Translations under genes and position numbers: made by a program
Part shown: positions 15,973 to 25,069 of the stretch, piece by piece
Numbering within the stretch: the stretch's first letter is position 1
Layout of the letters: every line of letters begins with the position of its first letter
DNA from: an uncultured Candidatus Saccharibacteria bacterium
GTDB lineage: Bacteria > Patescibacteriota > Saccharimonadia > Saccharimonadales > Saccharimonadaceae
Length of the DNA: 64,000 nt
Direction: 5' to 3'
Assembly (NCBI GenBank): GCA_938017675.1
Contig: CALIJB010000005.1
Coordinates: 62,001-126,000 of the forward strand
Notes under the pieces: generated by a model
The model's database searches: none
The model's input: the letters and a program-made list of their open reading frames with translations, nothing else
Told to the model about the DNA's origin: nothing

Positions 15973-16008
15973 TACAAAGAAGTAAGAGTAACGGCTAAAA
16001 TTATAAAC

Positions 16009-16060
16009 TATACACCGAGTGTATAAAACTCTTGCAATAACTAAACACTGGGTGTATAGT
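16009..16060 (+). promoter_or_regulatory. PadR promoter with two operators
   Basis: Operator 1 (16009-16025) is a perfect dyad, TATACAC-CGA-GTGTATA. Operator 2 (16042-16058) is a near-perfect copy with a TGG centre, 33 bases further on. The -35 box TTGCAA (16032-16037) and -10 box TATAGT (16055-16060) are 17 bases apart, and operator 2 covers the spacer and the -10 box. The ATG follows six bases later, so the mRNA is leaderless. The likely repressor is the PadR protein encoded just downstream. Confidence 0.75.
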
Positions 16061-16066
16061 AAAAGT

Positions 16067-16609
16067 ATGAGCGTTCAATATACACTGTTGGGTTTTTTAG
16101 CGGAAGAGTCAAATTACGGCTATGAGTTGAAGAAAAAATATGACGGTTATTTTGGCAAAGATAAGCCAATTTTAACTGGTCAGATATATTCAACTTTGGC
16201 GCGGCTCAAACGCGATAACAAGGTCAAAGAGATTGCCGATACCAGCGAATCGGGCGGGCCGGATCGGGTTCGGTATGAAATTACCGATGAGGGCAAGCAG
16301 GATTTACAAGCATGGCTGGAATCACCAGAGGCGCCGTCGCCGCAGCTGCAAGCGACGATGTATATAAAGGCGGTATTGGCGATTTTGAAAGACGGCGATG
16401 CATCACCGTATTTGGATAACCAACGGCAGGCGCACATCCAGCGGATGCGCGAGCTGACAGCGCGGCGGCGCGATAGCAGTTTGTCGGACATGCTGCTGAT
16501 CGATCATGCACTGTATCATTTGGAGGCGGATTTGCGCTGGATTGAATTAACTATTTCGCGGTTAACGCGGCTAAAGGAGGAAATTTTGCATGAGCAAACC
16601 AATAATTAG
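16067..16609 (+). CDS. PadR-family transcriptional repressor
   Basis: 180 residues from the ATG at 16067; an upstream in-frame start at 16019 would lie inside the promoter. The PadR winged helix (about 1-85) begins SVQYTLLGFLAEESNYGYEL and continues through GQIYSTLARLKRD and GGPDRVRYEIT. A C-terminal helical dimerisation domain follows (Vir_C-type). It probably represses its own operon through the dyads at 16009-16058 and responds to a toxic ligand handled by the ABC exporter that follows. The next gene starts inside its 3-prime end (20-base overlap). Confidence 0.9.
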   Translation: MSVQYTLLGFLAEESNYGYELKKKYDGYFGKDKPILTGQIYSTLARLKRDNKVKEIADTSESGGPDRVRYEITDEGKQDLQAWLESPEAPSPQLQATMYIKAVLAILKDGDASPYLDNQRQAHIQRMRELTARRRDSSLSDMLLIDHALYHLEADLRWIELTISRLTRLKEEILHEQTNN

Positions 16610-17327
16610 CGCTAAAAATATTAAGAAGTCGTTTGGGCAAACGCACGCGCTGCGCGGCGTCAGCCTGGATGTCGAGGTGGGCGAAGTCCTGGCGATTATG
16701 GGTCCGTCAGGTTCTGGTAAGTCGACGCTGCTGCATAGCTTGGCGGCGATTACCAAGGTTGATAGTGGCGAGATTGATTTCGACGGACGGCGGATCGATA
16801 AACTGAGCGATGATCAGCGCAGTATTTTACGGCGCACCAGCTTTGGTTTTGTCTTTCAGTTTGGACAGCTGGTGCCGGAGCTAACGGCGTTGGACAATGT
16901 GGCGCTGCCGCTGCTACTCAACGGCGTCAAGCGTAAAGAAGCCTATCAACAGGCGAAAACATGGCTGAATAAGGTTGAACTAGGCAATAAAGCCGACAGT
17001 ATGCTTGGCGAGTTGTCGGGTGGGCAGATGCAGCGGGTGGCAATCGCCCGGGCGATGGTGGTTGAACCGAAAATTTTGTTCGCTGATGAGCCGACAGGTT
17101 CGCTGGACAGTTTGAACTCAGAGAGAGTTATGGAGCTATTCATCAAAACTGCCAAAGAGCACGGCACAACAGTCATCATGGTGACGCATGAGCCGACAAT
17201 TGCCGCCTATGCCGACCGGGAAATTATCGTGCGCGATGGGCAAATTTCCGGCGCGGATGCAGCGGTGAATATGGCGCAGAATACCCAGACAAATCTTAAC
17301 AAAGCCAGTGCGAGGGCTACCAAATGA
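16590..17327 (+). CDS. ABC exporter ATPase, MacB/LolD type
   Basis: 245 residues. Walker A GPSGSGKST (about 38), signature LSGGQMQR (about 140), Walker B LFADEPTGSLD (about 160) and the H-loop VTHEP are all intact. The LolD/MacB/FtsE subgroup pairs with FtsX-like permeases, and such a permease follows with a four-base overlap. The strong AAAGGAGG site lies at the end of the padR gene. A 25-residue Ala/Asn/Thr-rich tail extends beyond the domain. Confidence 0.92.
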   Translation: MSKPIISAKNIKKSFGQTHALRGVSLDVEVGEVLAIMGPSGSGKSTLLHSLAAITKVDSGEIDFDGRRIDKLSDDQRSILRRTSFGFVFQFGQLVPELTALDNVALPLLLNGVKRKEAYQQAKTWLNKVELGNKADSMLGELSGGQMQRVAIARAMVVEPKILFADEPTGSLDSLNSERVMELFIKTAKEHGTTVIMVTHEPTIAAYADREIIVRDGQISGADAAVNMAQNTQTNLNKASARATK

Positions 17328-19546
17328 GTGTTAGCTGGATGTTACTCAAAAAATCTGGCCGCCAGTCAGTAGTGCGTTTAGGCTTAACAGCGGCAGCAGT
17401 AGCGCTAGGGATTATGCTGGTGTGTTATTTCGTGGCTGGCACCAACGGACTGTTGGGTCGCTCGAACCGCGTAGTCATTGGCAGTATCGCCGCTGATGCA
17501 AGTAATAATACGGATTCGCAAAAACCAGTCAAAGGCGTCGATCCATTGAAGGTTATGGCATGGCAGCCAGGCAATACGTCGAAGTGGCGCGATCAATCGA
17601 TCAGTGTTTACTCGATGTACGGCACGGACAAGTCGCCGCAGTTTGCCAAGATGAAAACGCCGCGTCCGGGCGAATATTATCTGTCGAGAGCGCTAGCAGA
17701 GTTAGTTGCTGATTATCCTGAGGATAATATTTTGGCGCGGTTTGGCAAGAATACTAAGTATTTGGGCCTAATTCCTGACGAGTATGTCGAGACGTCAGAT
17801 ACGCTGATGATGGTGCGCGGCATTGATAGCCAGGAGGTGGCGCAAGCTGATACTTTGGCAAAATCACGCCAGCAGCCATCAGCGTTTGCGGATATTTACA
17901 AGACGGACAAAGAAGGTAAAAAGACAGTATCCTTTGATCCTTTTTCCGTGATGATTCTGGGTGTCGGCGCGACAATCTTGCTATTCCCAGTGGTAATTTT
18001 CGTGTCGGTAGCGACGCAATTAGGTGCTGCTCAGCGCGAAAAACGCTATGCGGCGCTGCGGCTGATTGGCGCTACTAAAAAACAGGTAGCGCGAGTGCTG
18101 ATGCTGGAGTCGTTTTTGGCGTCGACGGTCGGTGTGCTGATTGGCTTGACGATATTTTGGCTATGGCAAGCGCCGCTGCTTAATTTCAAAATGAACGGCG
18201 AAGGTATGTGGCCAAGCGACCTGAAATTGAGTATCGCGCAATATATATTAATTATTGTTCTGACGCTGGGACTGACGATGTTTGTCAATTGGCGGCGAAT
18301 GCGGCGGGCGCAAATTTCGCCGCTGGGCGTGTCGCGGTCGGTTGAAAAAGTTAAAAAATTGCGGATGTGGCGAGTGTTCGTGCCAGCGATTGGTATCACG
18401 ATTTTCGCCTGGATGTCTTCCAAACTGGGCATGGACTGGTTGAATGATAATAAGGAGTCAGCTTTGCCGTTAATACTAATGACGTCGGCGCTGCTGCTGA
18501 TTATGTTCGGGCTGATTTTGGCAGGTAGCTGGCTGACTAATAAGATTGCGCTGTTGTTGGCGCGCTGGTCGAATAATGCTTCGGCGTTGATTGCTGGCAA
18601 GCGTACGGCGGTGCACTCGCAAACAGTTTTTCGCAGTGTTAGCGGCGTGGTGTTGGCGCTGTTTGCTGGCAGTTTTTACTTGACGGCGACCAGCGGTATT
18701 GAGGGCTTGAACGCTCAAACAGTTAAGGATAATGGCTATTCGCAGCTGAAGGCTGGAACAGCAATGATATCTAGCCATTCGCTGCCTGATGACATGGCGC
18801 AAAAGCTAGCTCAACAGCCGTATATTAGCTCGCTGGCAGTGATTTATCCACAAGAAAAAGGCGATGCTATTCGCTGCCGCGATTTGGCGAAATATACTGA
18901 GCATGTTTGTCCGAGTGATGCTAGTCCAGATCAATTCGCGCTGTTGAACTTTGAAGAGCCGGTTGTTAAAAACGTTAAGCTGGTTGATAAACAAATCGCT
19001 ACTGACGGCGGCAAAGAATATTTGGTAACGGTCAAGCACGAAAACGACATTGATAAGCTGCGAACATTGGTGGCGACTCATGCTAATAAGTACGATTTCA
19101 ACTTCGTTATTAGCGGAAGATGGGCTAAGCAGCCGCATATTAATCCGTCAATTCGCGAGTTAGCTGATTTGGCTTATGTTGGTATCGGCGTGACGCTGTT
19201 CGTGGCGGTGGCGAGCTTGATCGTTTCGACGATTGGCGGGCTGATGGAGCGTCGTCGCTCGCTATACACTTTGCGGCTGGGCGGTATGCGTCTCATTCAA
19301 CTGAAACGCTTGGTGATGGTTGAGTCGGTGGCGCCGCTGCTAATGACTTCGGTACTATCTTGCGGTATTGGTGTTTGGACGGGCGCGGTATTTACGAAAA
19401 TGTTCTCGACGACGCTGAAGCCGGTGTTAACACCAACCTACTTTGTCATCGTTGGTCTTGGGCTACTGACGGCCATCATCGGTATCTACTTGATTTTGCC
19501 GATGGTCGATAAGTTGACGCGGTCGGAGGCTAACCAAACCGAGTAG
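17324..19546 (+). CDS. FtsX-like ABC permease
   Basis: 740 residues. One N-terminal helix (about 17-39) is followed by an extracytoplasmic region, three helices (about 200-325), two helices at about 345-410, a helix near 435, a second extracytoplasmic region (about 450-615), and three C-terminal helices (about 618-730). This duplicated FtsX layout with about ten helices is like that of BceB-type or large export permeases. With the ATPase and PadR it forms an inducible exporter or resistance operon. A clear terminator follows at 19579-19614. Confidence 0.88.
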   Translation: MSVSWMLLKKSGRQSVVRLGLTAAAVALGIMLVCYFVAGTNGLLGRSNRVVIGSIAADASNNTDSQKPVKGVDPLKVMAWQPGNTSKWRDQSISVYSMYGTDKSPQFAKMKTPRPGEYYLSRALAELVADYPEDNILARFGKNTKYLGLIPDEYVETSDTLMMVRGIDSQEVAQADTLAKSRQQPSAFADIYKTDKEGKKTVSFDPFSVMILGVGATILLFPVVIFVSVATQLGAAQREKRYAALRLIGATKKQVARVLMLESFLASTVGVLIGLTIFWLWQAPLLNFKMNGEGMWPSDLKLSIAQYILIIVLTLGLTMFVNWRRMRRAQISPLGVSRSVEKVKKLRMWRVFVPAIGITIFAWMSSKLGMDWLNDNKESALPLILMTSALLLIMFGLILAGSWLTNKIALLLARWSNNASALIAGKRTAVHSQTVFRSVSGVVLALFAGSFYLTATSGIEGLNAQTVKDNGYSQLKAGTAMISSHSLPDDMAQKLAQQPYISSLAVIYPQEKGDAIRCRDLAKYTEHVCPSDASPDQFALLNFEEPVVKNVKLVDKQIATDGGKEYLVTVKHENDIDKLRTLVATHANKYDFNFVISGRWAKQPHINPSIRELADLAYVGIGVTLFVAVASLIVSTIGGLMERRRSLYTLRLGGMRLIQLKRLVMVESVAPLLMTSVLSCGIGVWTGAVFTKMFSTTLKPVLTPTYFVIVGLGLLTAIIGIYLILPMVDKLTRSEANQTE

Positions 19547-19578
19547 TGTGTTTGTATCGGCCCGAGGATAATCTATCG

Positions 19579-19614
19579 AAAAGCGTTCCAGTTGGCGGCT
19601 GGGACGCTTTTTCT
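19579..19614 (+). terminator. intrinsic terminator of the PadR/ABC operon
   Basis: The arms AAAAGCGT-CCAG and CTGG-ACGCTTTTT form a GC-rich stem with one mismatch and a 7-base loop, followed by T residues. Confidence 0.85.
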
Positions 19615-19670
19615 TATAAAATTCGATAAAACTCTTACGCTTTTAGTTTGATGCGCGTATACTATAAGTT

Positions 19671-20465
19671 ATGAAGAGGGCAAAAGCACTGCGAAAAATG
19701 GCGACTTGCCTGTTTGTAGCGGCCTTTTTAGCGATGATTAGCTGGATGCTGTATGATATACTGCAGCGCGACAGCAGCATCTCCAACGACACCGACGTGC
19801 TGGTCATGGGTACAAACGCGACATTTAAACCTTTTGAGTATAAAGATGGCGGCCAGGTGGTTGGCTTTGATGTCGAATTGGCGCAAGCTATTGCCAAAGA
19901 CATGGGCAAAGAGCTAAAAATCGAGGATATGTCGTTTGATGGCTTGTTGCCGGCGCTTGAGAGCGGGCAAATCGATATGGCGGTGGCCGGTATGTCGGTG
20001 ACTTCGGAGCGTGAGAAAAACGCGCTGTTTTCGGATCCTTACTACCAGGCGTCGCAGCGAATAATTGTACCCAAAAATAGCAAGATAGCCAATAAGTATC
20101 AATTAGAACACAAAAAAATTGCTGTGCAGCTCGGTACGACGGGCGACCAGGCAGCTTCTAAAATTAAGGGAGCGCAAGTCGTGCAATTCCCGGCAGCGCC
20201 GAATGCTTTGCAAGAATTAGCGGCTGGCAAAGTTGACGCAGCGGTGATTGACGATGCGCCGGCTAAGCAGTACGTCTCTGGGTTTCCTTCGCTCAAAATT
20301 ATCAACACGCCTCTGAGTAGTGAAAGCTACGCGATCGCTTTCAAAAAAGGCAATACCGAACTGGCCGAGCATGCCAACAAAACGATTGCCAATATGAAAG
20401 CTGACGGGCGTTACCAAGTGCTGTTGCAGAAATACTTTGGCACGGCGAAGGAGCAGGCACCATGA
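19671..20465 (+). CDS. amino-acid ABC importer, membrane-anchored solute-binding protein
   Basis: 264 residues. A basic head and hydrophobic segment (about 11-30) without a lipobox Cys suggest an uncleaved anchor or ordinary signal peptide. Residues about 43-258 form a bacterial solute-binding domain family 3 (SBP_bac_3): TNATFKPFEY, GFDVELAQAIA, the MSVTSEREK motif, and a late AAVIDDAPA stretch. This group binds polar amino acids such as Arg, Gln, His or cystine. Because an arginine deiminase operon lies 14 kb away, arginine is an attractive but unproven ligand. A TATACT box lies seven bases before the ATG. Confidence 0.9.
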   Translation: MKRAKALRKMATCLFVAAFLAMISWMLYDILQRDSSISNDTDVLVMGTNATFKPFEYKDGGQVVGFDVELAQAIAKDMGKELKIEDMSFDGLLPALESGQIDMAVAGMSVTSEREKNALFSDPYYQASQRIIVPKNSKIANKYQLEHKKIAVQLGTTGDQAASKIKGAQVVQFPAAPNALQELAAGKVDAAVIDDAPAKQYVSGFPSLKIINTPLSSESYAIAFKKGNTELAEHANKTIANMKADGRYQVLLQKYFGTAKEQAP

Positions 20466-21184
20466 ATTTTGGCGAAGTGATTTTTGGTGACGGGCGCTGG
20501 GTTTATCTATGGCACGGACTAGAAGTAACATTGGTTTTGACAGTATTATCGGTGGCATTAGGTGTAATTATCGGCATAATTATTGCGTTGATGCGGGTGT
20601 CAAAAATCCGTCCGTTTAGTTGGCTAGGGCGCTTTCCGCAGCTGAAGTGTTTGGCTAGGTGGAATCCGGTAGCTGGTCTTGGACGTTTGTATGTTGAAAT
20701 CATTCGCGGTACACCACTGTTGGTGCAGCTGCTCATTATGTATTATGTAGTGTTTGGATCGTACCGTTTCATGCCGAAGATTTTCGTGGCGGCAATCGCT
20801 TTTGGTATCAATAGCGGCGCTTATGTGGCGGAAATCATTCGTGGCGGCATAGAGAGTATTGATAACGGACAGCTAGAGGCAGCGCGCTCGCTTGGTTTGA
20901 GTTATCCGCAGGCGATGCGCTACGTTATTCTGCCGCAAGCGATGAAAAATTCGCTGCCAGCGTTGATTAGCGAGTGTATTGCTATGCTTAAGGAAACGTC
21001 GGTGGTCGGCTGGATTGGCTTGGGTGATATTATGCGTGGCGCTGACGATATCCGCTCGTTGACAGCGACAGCATTCCAGTCGTTGTTTGCGGCGGCGGTG
21101 ATGTATTTAGCGTTGACGGTTATCTTTACGAAAGTGATGCGGCGTTTCGAGAAGGGAGTGCAAGCTGATGATCAGGACGCGTAA
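20462..21184 (+). CDS. amino-acid ABC importer permease
   Basis: 240 residues with about five membrane helices (HisM/GlnP type, BPD_transp_1). The EAA loop reads [22 protein letters not shown] (residues about 140-161), the docking site for the ATPase. It overlaps the binding-protein gene by four bases and the ATPase gene by 17, so the three are one operon. Confidence 0.92.
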   Translation: MNFGEVIFGDGRWVYLWHGLEVTLVLTVLSVALGVIIGIIIALMRVSKIRPFSWLGRFPQLKCLARWNPVAGLGRLYVEIIRGTPLLVQLLIMYYVVFGSYRFMPKIFVAAIAFGINSGAYVAEIIRGGIESIDNGQLEAARSLGLSYPQAMRYVILPQAMKNSLPALISECIAMLKETSVVGWIGLGDIMRGADDIRSLTATAFQSLFAAAVMYLALTVIFTKVMRRFEKGVQADDQDA

Positions 21185-21890
21185 CCTGCGCAAATATTTT
21201 GGATCCAACCACGTGCTGCGCGGGATTGATTTGACGATCGAGGATGGTGAAGTATTAGTGATTGTCGGGTCGAGCGGCTCAGGTAAATCGACGCTGCTAA
21301 GATGTTTGAATTTACTTGAAAAACCCACTTATGGATCGGTTTTTGTTGATGACGTTGACATCACTCAACCGCACGTTAATATTAATAAAATCCGCCAGCG
21401 TATCGGTATGGTGTTTCAGCAATTTAATTTATTCCCTAATATGACAGTGCTAGATAATATCAAATTAGCGCCTAAGAAACTACGCAAAGTATCGGATCGT
21501 AAAACGAATCGGCGAGCCAAAGAGCTGCTTGAGCAGGTTGGTTTAGCTAACAAAGCCAACGAATATCCGCAGCATCTGTCGGGCGGCCAGCGGCAGCGAG
21601 TGGCTATCGCTCGGGCGCTCGCTATGGAGCCAGAAGTTATGCTGTTTGATGAGCCGACTAGCGCGCTTGACCCAGAAATGATTGGCGAGGTGCTTGACGT
21701 GATGCGCGATTTGGCTAAGCAGGGCATGACCATGGTGATTGTCACGCATGAAATGAGTTTCGCTCGTGAGGTTGGCACACGGATGATTTTCCTTGACAAA
21801 GGCGACATCATTGAAGACGGTCCACCTAAACAAGTAATGGATCATCCAAAGACTGAGCGAGCGCGCCAGTTCTTTGACGCTGATAAATAG
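21168..21890 (+). CDS. amino-acid ABC importer ATPase (GlnQ/ArtP type)
   Basis: 240 residues, the standard length. Walker [10 protein letters not shown] (about 33), Q-loop [11 protein letters not shown], signature LSGGQRQR (about 137) and Walker [14 protein letters not shown] (about 160) are intact, followed by [11 protein letters not shown]. It closely follows the GlnQ/ArtP/HisP consensus for polar amino-acid uptake and energises the permease encoded just before it. Confidence 0.94.
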   Translation: MIRTRNLRKYFGSNHVLRGIDLTIEDGEVLVIVGSSGSGKSTLLRCLNLLEKPTYGSVFVDDVDITQPHVNINKIRQRIGMVFQQFNLFPNMTVLDNIKLAPKKLRKVSDRKTNRRAKELLEQVGLANKANEYPQHLSGGQRQRVAIARALAMEPEVMLFDEPTSALDPEMIGEVLDVMRDLAKQGMTMVIVTHEMSFAREVGTRMIFLDKGDIIEDGPPKQVMDHPKTERARQFFDADK

Positions 21891-21926
21891 CATAAGGTCA
21901 ACAATACATGCTAAAATAAAATAACT

Positions 21927-22685
21927 ATGGCAAATTCAAAAGTATCATCTGCTGAACACGAAAAGCCTAATAAGCATCTGCCGGAACGAAACGTTAAAAA
22001 TGAAGCCATCATAGTTAGCCAAGCGGTTGGTATGTTGCTGTTTGGCGCAGTGATGGTTGGTTTGCTAGCAAACCCTTTTCTTGTTATTCCGTTGTTTTTT
22101 GTACCGCCTTTGTTTGTAGCTTATCTATCATTTATTGCTTTATTGTTTGTAGAAGGCGTTGTCGTTTTGAAACAATACCGGCGCGTGGATCGCTACCGTC
22201 AGCGTATTACTGCGCTGAGCGTGATATTACTTTTGCCTGTATCTGCCGTGATTTTTAATACATTAGCAGCGGCTGCTACATTATTGCATGCATACGATAT
22301 TGTTTATATCGCGAAATTGCTTACATCGCCTTGGGTACTTCTGGGGTTGTTCGTTGTGGCTGCTGTTGGCTTGTTATATTTGTGGCGATTGCTACGACTT
22401 CCGGATCGGTTGTATTGGGAGCCTCTTCCAGTATCTTCATTGTCAAAAACACAACATAAACAGCAAGAGCGCGGCTTGCGGCTGCAGCGAATTGGTTTTG
22501 GGCTTTTTAGTATTCCGTTAGCTATAGCTATTGCAATTTCTTTCGCGATATCGCAGATAATGGTTGGCCCAGACGGTGGTTTTGGCGGTAGTGCCATATT
22601 TAACTACGTGTCGCTAGCCTTTCTTTACGCTGGCATACCGTGCATTGTGGCTGGTTTGATGTGTTTTGCTAAAAGCGAGATGTAA
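21927..22685 (+). CDS. uncharacterised membrane protein
   Basis: 252 residues with a hydrophilic head (about 1-25) and six predicted membrane segments (about 27-50, 52-78, 93-122, 133-157, 190-212, 225-247). No family is recognised and there are no conserved catalytic motifs; a Lys/Arg/Gln-rich loop lies at about 170-188. It is 36 bases downstream of the amino-acid importer ATPase and on the same strand, so it could be its last operon member, but TAAAAT boxes right before the ATG allow its own transcription. Confidence 0.75.
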   Translation: MANSKVSSAEHEKPNKHLPERNVKNEAIIVSQAVGMLLFGAVMVGLLANPFLVIPLFFVPPLFVAYLSFIALLFVEGVVVLKQYRRVDRYRQRITALSVILLLPVSAVIFNTLAAAATLLHAYDIVYIAKLLTSPWVLLGLFVVAAVGLLYLWRLLRLPDRLYWEPLPVSSLSKTQHKQQERGLRLQRIGFGLFSIPLAIAIAISFAISQIMVGPDGGFGGSAIFNYVSLAFLYAGIPCIVAGLMCFAKSEM

Positions 22686-22696
22686 TTGTTTAAGCT

Positions 22697-22737
22697 TTGA
22701 GCCGATAATCACCTCTGATATAGTCAATAATCAGAGG
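22697..22737 (+). promoter_or_regulatory. promoter and dyad operator of the type I secretion operon
   Basis: TTGAGC (22697-22702) and TATAGT (22719-22724) are 16 bases apart. An 8-bp inverted repeat, CCTCTGAT (22712-22719) and ATCAGAGG (22730-22737), brackets the -10 box. It looks like a repressor site; alternatively, if transcription starts further upstream, it would form a hairpin hiding the ribosome site. Confidence 0.55.
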
Positions 22738-22744
22738 AGAGAGA

Positions 22745-25069
22745 GTGGTTAGTAAGCGAGAAAAACTAGATAAAGATAGTCAGGCGGCGCCGGTTAAAAA
22801 GCGCGCTGGTGTTAAATCTGCATCAAAGAATCGTGAAAAATTACATGATGATTTGGAAAATAAAAAGTCTGGCGGCAAGCTAGATCCTGGTCTGTATTGT
22901 TTCACGGCTATCGCTCAGTTTCATGGTATTCCTACCGTCCCAGAGCAGATTGCTCACGCGTTAGCGATCGATCCGCGTGTGGGTATGGGTGAAACGGATA
23001 TGCTACGGGCGGCGCGCTCGCTCAAATTGAAGGCGCGGGCGGCTACGGTTAATTCTAAGCAATTAGCGAAGTTGCCATTGCCGCTGATTGTTGGTATGAA
23101 GGATGAAAAGTTCGCGGTGTTGGCGCAAATTGCCGAGGATAATATGGTGGCGCAACTTGCTGATACTAAGAATGACAGTCGCCGTAAAATTAAAGGTTCT
23201 GGTAGAAACATCAACAGTAAATTCCTCATTCTACCGCCAAATGGCGGGCCGCCGCGGGTGATGTCGGCTGAGGACTTTCAGGACAAATGGACTGGCCGCG
23301 TGATATTGTTTACGCAACGCTTTTGGAAAGAGGCGGACAGAAAGTTCAACCTCAGGTGGTTTATTCCGACGATCATCAAATATAAAAAGCCACTGCTTCA
23401 AGTATTGCTGGCAGCGCTGGTGGTACAAATTATCGGAATTTTTACGCCGATTCTGACGCAGGTTGTTATCGATAAGGCTCTCGCGCATCATAGCGTATCG
23501 ACGCTTGACGTAATCGTTGGCGGGCTGGTAATTATCGCGTTATTTGAAGGGATGCTGGGGATTGCTCGCAATTATATTTTCACGCACACCACTAGCCGGA
23601 TTGACGTAATTTTGAGTTCACGGCTGTTTCGGCACTTATTTGCTTTGCCGCTAAGGTATTTTGAAACCCGGAGAGTCGGCGATACCACGGCGCGGGTGCT
23701 GGAGCTGGAGCGAATTCGGTCTTTTTTGACTGGTACGCCGATGACGGCGCTGATCGACATTAGTTTTATGTTTGTTTATATCATTGTCATGTTGTTTTAT
23801 AGCACAACATTGACGTGGGTGGTGCTGGGCAGTCTGCCGGTGTTTGCGATATTGTCTGGTATCATCACGCCGCTGCTTCGCCAGCGTTTGGATGAAAAGT
23901 TTAATACGGGCGCCGAATCCCAATCGTATTTGGTCGAGTCGATCACTGGTGCGCAGACTATCAAATCGTTTGCGCTGGAGCCGCAGCTGCAGAAAAATTG
24001 GGAGGGCCGGCTGAGTAATTATGTTCGCGCTAGTTATAAAACTAATTTACTGTCAGGCAATGCTGGCGCGCTTGGCCAGCTCATCCAAAAGATTTTTGAC
24101 ATCGCTATTTTGTGGGTCGGTGCGCACATGGTGATGGCGGGCAGTTTGACTATCGGCGGGCTGATTGCTTTTCGAATGCTGAGCGGTCGGGTGAGCGGGC
24201 CGGTGCTGCGGTTGGTGCAATCGTGGCAGGATTTTCAGCAAACGGGTATTTCGATGAAGCGGTTGGGCGATATTTTTAACACTAAGCCTGAACCGACGCT
24301 TGATCCGAGCAAATCGCGCTTGCCGAGCATCACTGGTGATGTGCGGTTCGAGCATGTGCGTTTTCGTTATGCGCCAGACAGTCCGGAAGTTATCCGTGAC
24401 GTGTCATTTGGTATTCGCCCCGGCACGGTGGTTGGCGTGGTTGGGCGCAGCGGTTCGGGCAAAAGTACGATTTCCAAATTATTGCAGCGGCTATACGTGC
24501 CAGAATCAGGCAAGATTTTGATTGATGGCGTCGATATTGCCACTACTGACCCGAGCTGGTTGCGCCGGCAAATCGGCGTGGTCTTGCAAGAAAACTTTTT
24601 GTTTAATGCCAGCGTGCGTGATAATATCGCGGTGCATGTGCCGAGTAGCAGCATGGATGACATAGTGAGGGTGGCAAAAATTGCTGGCGCCCATGAGTTT
24701 ATCACCGAATTGCCAAATAGTTACGATACGATGGTTGGCGAAAAAGGCGAGGGCCTGAGCGGCGGACAAAAGCAGCGCATCGCTATCGCTCGGGCGCTGC
24801 TACATAATCCTAAAATCCTCATTTTTGACGAAGCAACATCAGCGCTTGATTATGAGTCGGAAAATATTATTCAGCGAAATCTCAAGCAGATTACGGCTGG
24901 TCGAACGGTCATTATTATCGCGCATCGTTTGTCAACACTCAAGTCGGTCGATAAAATCATGGCGATCGATCGCGGCCAATTGGTTGAGTATGGTACGCCG
25001 TCGGTGCTGCTGAAAAAGAACGGTTTGTATGCATATCTGCATCAGCAGCAATTAGGAGACGAAGCATGA
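22745..25069 (+). CDS. hlyB: type I secretion ABC transporter, HlyB-like
   Basis: 774 residues starting at a GTG with a GAGGAGAGAG site. A Lys-rich head (about 1-40) is followed by a C39-like domain (about 43-200) without the protease Cys in its usual setting, as in the chaperone-like domain of HlyB. The transmembrane ABC domain (about 210-490) shows the HlyB-typical FIPTIIKYKK, SRIDV and RVGDTTARV stretches, and the ATPase (from about 520) has [17 protein letters not shown] and IFDEATSALD. The match to proteobacterial HlyB is strong through the whole length, so this is probably acquired DNA. It should export an unfolded RTX protein with an uncleaved C-terminal signal; the one at 31523-34381 is the obvious substrate. 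Confidence 0.93.
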   Translation: MVSKREKLDKDSQAAPVKKRAGVKSASKNREKLHDDLENKKSGGKLDPGLYCFTAIAQFHGIPTVPEQIAHALAIDPRVGMGETDMLRAARSLKLKARAATVNSKQLAKLPLPLIVGMKDEKFAVLAQIAEDNMVAQLADTKNDSRRKIKGSGRNINSKFLILPPNGGPPRVMSAEDFQDKWTGRVILFTQRFWKEADRKFNLRWFIPTIIKYKKPLLQVLLAALVVQIIGIFTPILTQVVIDKALAHHSVSTLDVIVGGLVIIALFEGMLGIARNYIFTHTTSRIDVILSSRLFRHLFALPLRYFETRRVGDTTARVLELERIRSFLTGTPMTALIDISFMFVYIIVMLFYSTTLTWVVLGSLPVFAILSGIITPLLRQRLDEKFNTGAESQSYLVESITGAQTIKSFALEPQLQKNWEGRLSNYVRASYKTNLLSGNAGALGQLIQKIFDIAILWVGAHMVMAGSLTIGGLIAFRMLSGRVSGPVLRLVQSWQDFQQTGISMKRLGDIFNTKPEPTLDPSKSRLPSITGDVRFEHVRFRYAPDSPEVIRDVSFGIRPGTVVGVVGRSGSGKSTISKLLQRLYVPESGKILIDGVDIATTDPSWLRRQIGVVLQENFLFNASVRDNIAVHVPSSSMDDIVRVAKIAGAHEFITELPNSYDTMVGEKGEGLSGGQKQRIAIARALLHNPKILIFDEATSALDYESENIIQRNLKQITAGRTVIIIAHRLSTLKSVDKIMAIDRGQLVEYGTPSVLLKKNGLYAYLHQQQLGDEA

